42,622 nucleotides of DNA from Pseudogemmobacter lacusdianii (lineage in GTDB: Bacteria; Pseudomonadota; Alphaproteobacteria; Rhodobacterales; Rhodobacteraceae): assembly GCF_030848395.1 (NCBI RefSeq), contig NZ_JAVDBT010000021.1, positions 1 through 42,622 on the forward strand, in the 5' to 3' direction. Position numbers and translations under genes: made by a program. Below the pieces are notes generated by a model, which worked only from the letters and a program-made list of their open reading frames with translations, was not told where the DNA came from and did no database searches. Below are positions 40,436-42,622 of this stretch, one piece after another (position 1 is the stretch's first letter; each line of letters begins with the position of its first letter).

Positions 40436-41416
40436 ATGAGATACCCCGCCGCTGAAAAGCTCGAAATCATCCGGCTGGTGGAGCAGTCGCATCTGTCAGT
40501 CAGGCGCACCCTGGCCAAGATCGGCATCCCACCCACCACGTTTTACCGGTGGTATGACCGCTTCGTCGAACATGGGCCCGAGGGGTTGGAGGACAGGCCT
40601 TCTTCCCCTTCCCGGGTCTGGAACCGCATCCCCGATGCGGTGCGGGATCGGATCTTGGCGCTGGCGTTTGAGGAGCCCGAGCTGTCGCCGCGCGAACTGG
40701 CGGTCCGGTTCACTGACACAGAAAAGTATTTTGTCTCAGAGGCTTCTGTCTACCGGCTGCTCAAATCGCACGACCTCATCACCAGCCCGGCCTACATCGT
40801 CATCAGGGCGGCCGATGAGTTCAAAGACAAGACCACGGCGCCAAACCAGATGTGGCAGACTGACTTCACCTATCTGAAAGTCATAGGCTGGGGCTGGTTT
40901 TACCTGTCCACGATCCTCGACGACTACTCCCGCTATGTCATCGGCTGGAAGCTCTGCGGCAACATGCGGGCCGAGGATGTCACCGACACGCTCGACATCG
41001 CTTTGGCAGCGTCAGGCTGCGACAGTGCCAAGGTTGTGCACAAACCCAGGCTGCTCAGCGATAATGGCTCGTCTTACATCGCTGCCGATCTGGCAGAATA
41101 TCTCGAAGACAAAGGCATGAAGCACATTCGCGGCGCACCAATGCACCCCCAGACACAGGGAAAGATCGAAAGATGGCACCAGACCCTGAAGAACCGCATC
41201 TTGCTGGAAAACTACTTCCTCGAGGGCGAACTCGAAGCAGCCATCGCCGCCTTCATCGATCACTACAACAACCATCGCTACCACGAGAGCATCAGCAACC
41301 TAACCCCGGCTGACGTCTACTTTGGTCGCGGTGAAACCATCCTAGCTGAAAGGAGACGCATCAAACAGCAGACCATCCAAAACCGCCGCTTGAACCACCA
41401 GCGTCAAGCAGCATAG
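40436..41416 (+). CDS. IS3-family OrfB (DDE transposase catalytic part)
   Basis: 326 residues from the ATG at 40436; the frame is open upstream to the slippery site. HTH_21-like and rve integrase domains: first Asp in MWQTDFTYLKV, second in KPRLLSDNGSSYIA, and Glu in GKIERWHQTLKNRI, with YNNHRYHESISNLTPADVYFG at the end. No stop or frameshift interrupts it, so the element looks competent. Confidence 0.93.
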   Translation: MRYPAAEKLEIIRLVEQSHLSVRRTLAKIGIPPTTFYRWYDRFVEHGPEGLEDRPSSPSRVWNRIPDAVRDRILALAFEEPELSPRELAVRFTDTEKYFVSEASVYRLLKSHDLITSPAYIVIRAADEFKDKTTAPNQMWQTDFTYLKVIGWGWFYLSTILDDYSRYVIGWKLCGNMRAEDVTDTLDIALAASGCDSAKVVHKPRLLSDNGSSYIAADLAEYLEDKGMKHIRGAPMHPQTQGKIERWHQTLKNRILLENYFLEGELEAAIAAFIDHYNNHRYHESISNLTPADVYFGRGETILAERRRIKQQTIQNRRLNHQRQAA

Positions 41417-41664
41417 CCTGAAACCGATGAGCCCACGCCATCCGCTACAAAATCACCGCAGCTGTTCCAAATCATCCGACGACGGACAGCCGGCAGGCGG
41501 AACTGATTCTTTTGCTCGTGCAACGACTGCAATCGTAGGCTACTCTCTTGCCTATCACAGATAAGCATATCGACCATATGATTGTTAATTATAAGCACCA
41601 CCGGCTCAGTTCCGGGTGATAATTACCGCACCACTGACGGAGTACGGTAGTCCAGTCTGCGGCA

Positions 41665-42351
41665 GTGTCAATGAAGCATCTGGCGGCGAGGCTTATGAGA
41701 CGGAAATTATGGAGAATTTATATAAATGACACAGGCATGAACAAGCTACGCGTTGATTTTTTAAGTGGAGCCATGACATATCGATTGAAATATGGCGGCG
41801 GTCGCCGTCAGGCGTTGGGCCGTGCACTTGGCTTTAATGGTCGCGAAAAGATGAACGTCATTGACGCGACGGCAGGATTGGGTCGGGATGCCTTTGTCAT
41901 GGCTGCGCTCGGGGCCAGTGTCACTCTTATTGAACGTTCGGAGCAGATGCAGGCCATGCTCCACGAAGGGATTGAGCAATGCCGCCGTGTTGGCGGTGAA
42001 TATGCTGAGATTGCCGAGCGTATGACGCTTCTTTGTGGTGATGCAATGGATCTGCTGCCTCAGCTTTCGCCGGATGTCATTTACGTCGATCCGATGCATC
42101 CAGAGCGTAAAAACTCTGCCCTCGTAAAGCTTAATTTACGACAACTGCGCGAAATTGTGGGCAAGGATGACGATTCCGCTGACTTGATGCGAGTGGCTCT
42201 TTCTTGCGCCCGTAAACGCGTGGTGCTGAAATGGCCTCTTAAGGGAAAGTCCATGGGTGGCATCGGTAAGCCGACACATCAGATACTGGGGAAGTCTACG
42301 CGGTATGATGTCTTCATCTCTGCAACTTCGACCGTTGCAAATATTTTTTAA
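41665..42351 (+). CDS. rsmJ: RsmJ-like 16S rRNA methyltransferase, probably N-terminally truncated
   Basis: 228 codons from an ATG at 41665; family similarity starts only at about residue 27 (LRVDFLSGAMTYRLKYGGGR). The SAM motif VIDATAGLGRDAFVMAALG (about 64-82) and the catalytic region IYVDPMHPERKNSALVK match RsmJ (YhiQ), the enzyme that methylates G1516 of E. coli 16S rRNA at N2. E. coli RsmJ has 250 residues with an N-terminal stretch missing here; the segment upstream does not encode it. The block looks clearly lower in GC than the rest of the window, with different codon use, so it was probably acquired from another lineage. Its start follows an IS3 end, and truncation during the rearrangement is likely. 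Confidence 0.68.
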   Translation: MSMKHLAARLMRRKLWRIYINDTGMNKLRVDFLSGAMTYRLKYGGGRRQALGRALGFNGREKMNVIDATAGLGRDAFVMAALGASVTLIERSEQMQAMLHEGIEQCRRVGGEYAEIAERMTLLCGDAMDLLPQLSPDVIYVDPMHPERKNSALVKLNLRQLREIVGKDDDSADLMRVALSCARKRVVLKWPLKGKSMGGIGKPTHQILGKSTRYDVFISATSTVANIF

Positions 42352-42391
42352 TTTCAAGAAAAACGCTCGATTCTGACTTTCGTATCTCGTT

Positions 42392-42560
42392 TTGCGCTTA
42401 GGCGCTGGTGTCTTTCGAGGGTATGGGCGGTTATATCACCAGAGTCCGGCAGAGGAGCAGTTGTCTTATCTTGCGGCTGTTCGTAGTGATGATGGGGGCC
42501 AAGATGGCACTGGCCAGATCATCAACACCAACTGGCAAAACCAGAGCGCATCGGTTATTA
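42392..42560 (+). pseudogene. unrecognised gene fragment cut by an IS5 element
   Basis: An open frame with protein-like composition (LYHQSPAEEQLSYLAAVRSD, DGTGQIINTNWQNQSASV) runs up to the IS terminus at 42561. No ATG with a clear ribosome-binding site is found (TTG at 42392), and I do not recognise the protein. It has the same low-GC look as the rsmJ-like gene and may be the start or middle of a gene interrupted by the IS. Confidence 0.3.
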
Positions 42561-42622
42561 GGGTCAGGACTCGTTCTTGTGTCATAGCCAGAAGATGACG
42601 GTTGCGGCGAGGGCGACGACGG
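42561..42622 (-). mobile_element. IS5-family (IS427-like) insertion sequence, terminal fragment
   Basis: The terminus GGGTCAGGACTCGTT starts at 42561 after TA (42559-42560). It pairs with the terminus GGGTCAGGACCCATT at the left window edge as left and right ends of the same kind of element. The fragment contains the last codons of the transposase on the minus strand and continues beyond the window. Confidence 0.72.
42582..42622 (-). CDS. IS5-family transposase, last 12 codons
   Basis: On the minus strand the frame ends VVALAATVIFWL followed by TGA (42582-42584), a C-terminus I recognise as that of IS5/IS427-like transposases, which often end in a short hydrophobic tail. The remainder lies outside the window. 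Confidence 0.65.
   Translation of the reverse strand, partial: VVALAATVIFWL

Larger units (their letters stand above)
39958..41488 (+). mobile_element. IS3-family element inserted into IS481
   Basis: 1,531 bp. The left terminus TGTCCGCCATCAGC and the right terminus, read on the minus strand, TGTCCGTCGTCGGAT are inverted repeats that share TGTCCG-C-TC-G and, further in, TGGAACAG and GTGATT. It carries orfA and orfB with a programmed frameshift between them. The flanking bases (GCAG on the left, GCCG on the right) do not repeat, and IS481 does not resume, so the right flank has been replaced. Confidence 0.88.

Noticed and set aside
1-42622. CRISPR arrays, tRNA and rRNA genes
   Set aside because: No regularly spaced repeats and no tRNA- or rRNA-like sequences were seen on either strand.

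Overview
The window reads as accessory, plasmid-borne DNA of an alphaproteobacterium, most likely Rhodobacteraceae (Paracoccus/Rhodobacter-like). The evidence is a complete repABC replication/partition locus (7239-10765), a high-GC codon style, an alphaproteobacterial SOS box (GTTC-N7-GTTC) and several insertion sequences. Both edges of the window lie inside IS5-family elements with related termini (1-63 and 42561-42622), so the window may be one contig bounded by IS copies.

Layout. 1-1673: start of a BREX type 3 phage-defence locus on the minus strand (brxR, brxF, the first 35 codons of brxC); brxC is cut by an IS at the left edge. 1674-2512: a decayed IS5-family element. 2688-3794: Fic protein with repeated sites at its start codon. 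4058-6944: plasmid module scpB / DUF1403 divergent from a tyrosine recombinase. 7239-10765: repA-repB-repC with partition palindromes and an antisense RNA. 10828-14754: an SOS-box-led DNA damage operon (SRAP peptidase, imuA frameshifted, imuB, dnaE2 truncated by an IS903-like element at 14755-15799).

15826-27830 is an arsenic island: an MFS tail, arsJ + GAPDH, an ArsR-ArsC fusion, a second arsR, an ArsP-like permease with a thioredoxin-like and an OsmC protein, a CDF transporter, a TauE/SafE permease, arsH-acr3-arsR, and the wreck of an AioX/AioS-like sensor pair whose kinase is joined to a truncated Ca2+/Na+ antiporter. Arsenate can be reduced (ArsC) and arsenite exported (Acr3), arsenate can be exported as 1-arseno-3-phosphoglycerate (GAPDH + ArsJ), and organoarsenicals handled by ArsH/ArsP.

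28051-35440 is a minus-strand operon for a Na+-translocating NADH:quinone reductase (nqrABCDEF) with its maturation genes apbE and nqrM, followed by a CBS-domain protein and a Tat-exported nitroreductase-like protein. An FNR-type box lies upstream of nqrA. NqrB is short and lacks the usual FMN-attachment loop, and NqrC has Ser where the FMN-carrying Thr is expected; this divergent NQR is one of the most interesting signals. 35944-39300: universal stress protein and a P1B-4 metal ATPase (minus strand), divergent from a VIT-family Fe/Mn transporter, with an FNR-like site between. 39302-41488: an IS481-family element cut by an IS3-family element. 41489-42560: a block that looks lower in GC, with an rsmJ-like methyltransferase lacking its N-terminus and an unrecognised fragment, ending at the right-edge IS5 copy.

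The recurring theme is IS-driven and illegitimate rearrangement: at least eight genes are broken (brxC, the IS5 transposase, imuA, dnaE2, the MFS gene, the AioX-like gene, the kinase and the antiporter), while replication, arsenic export and the NQR operon look intact.
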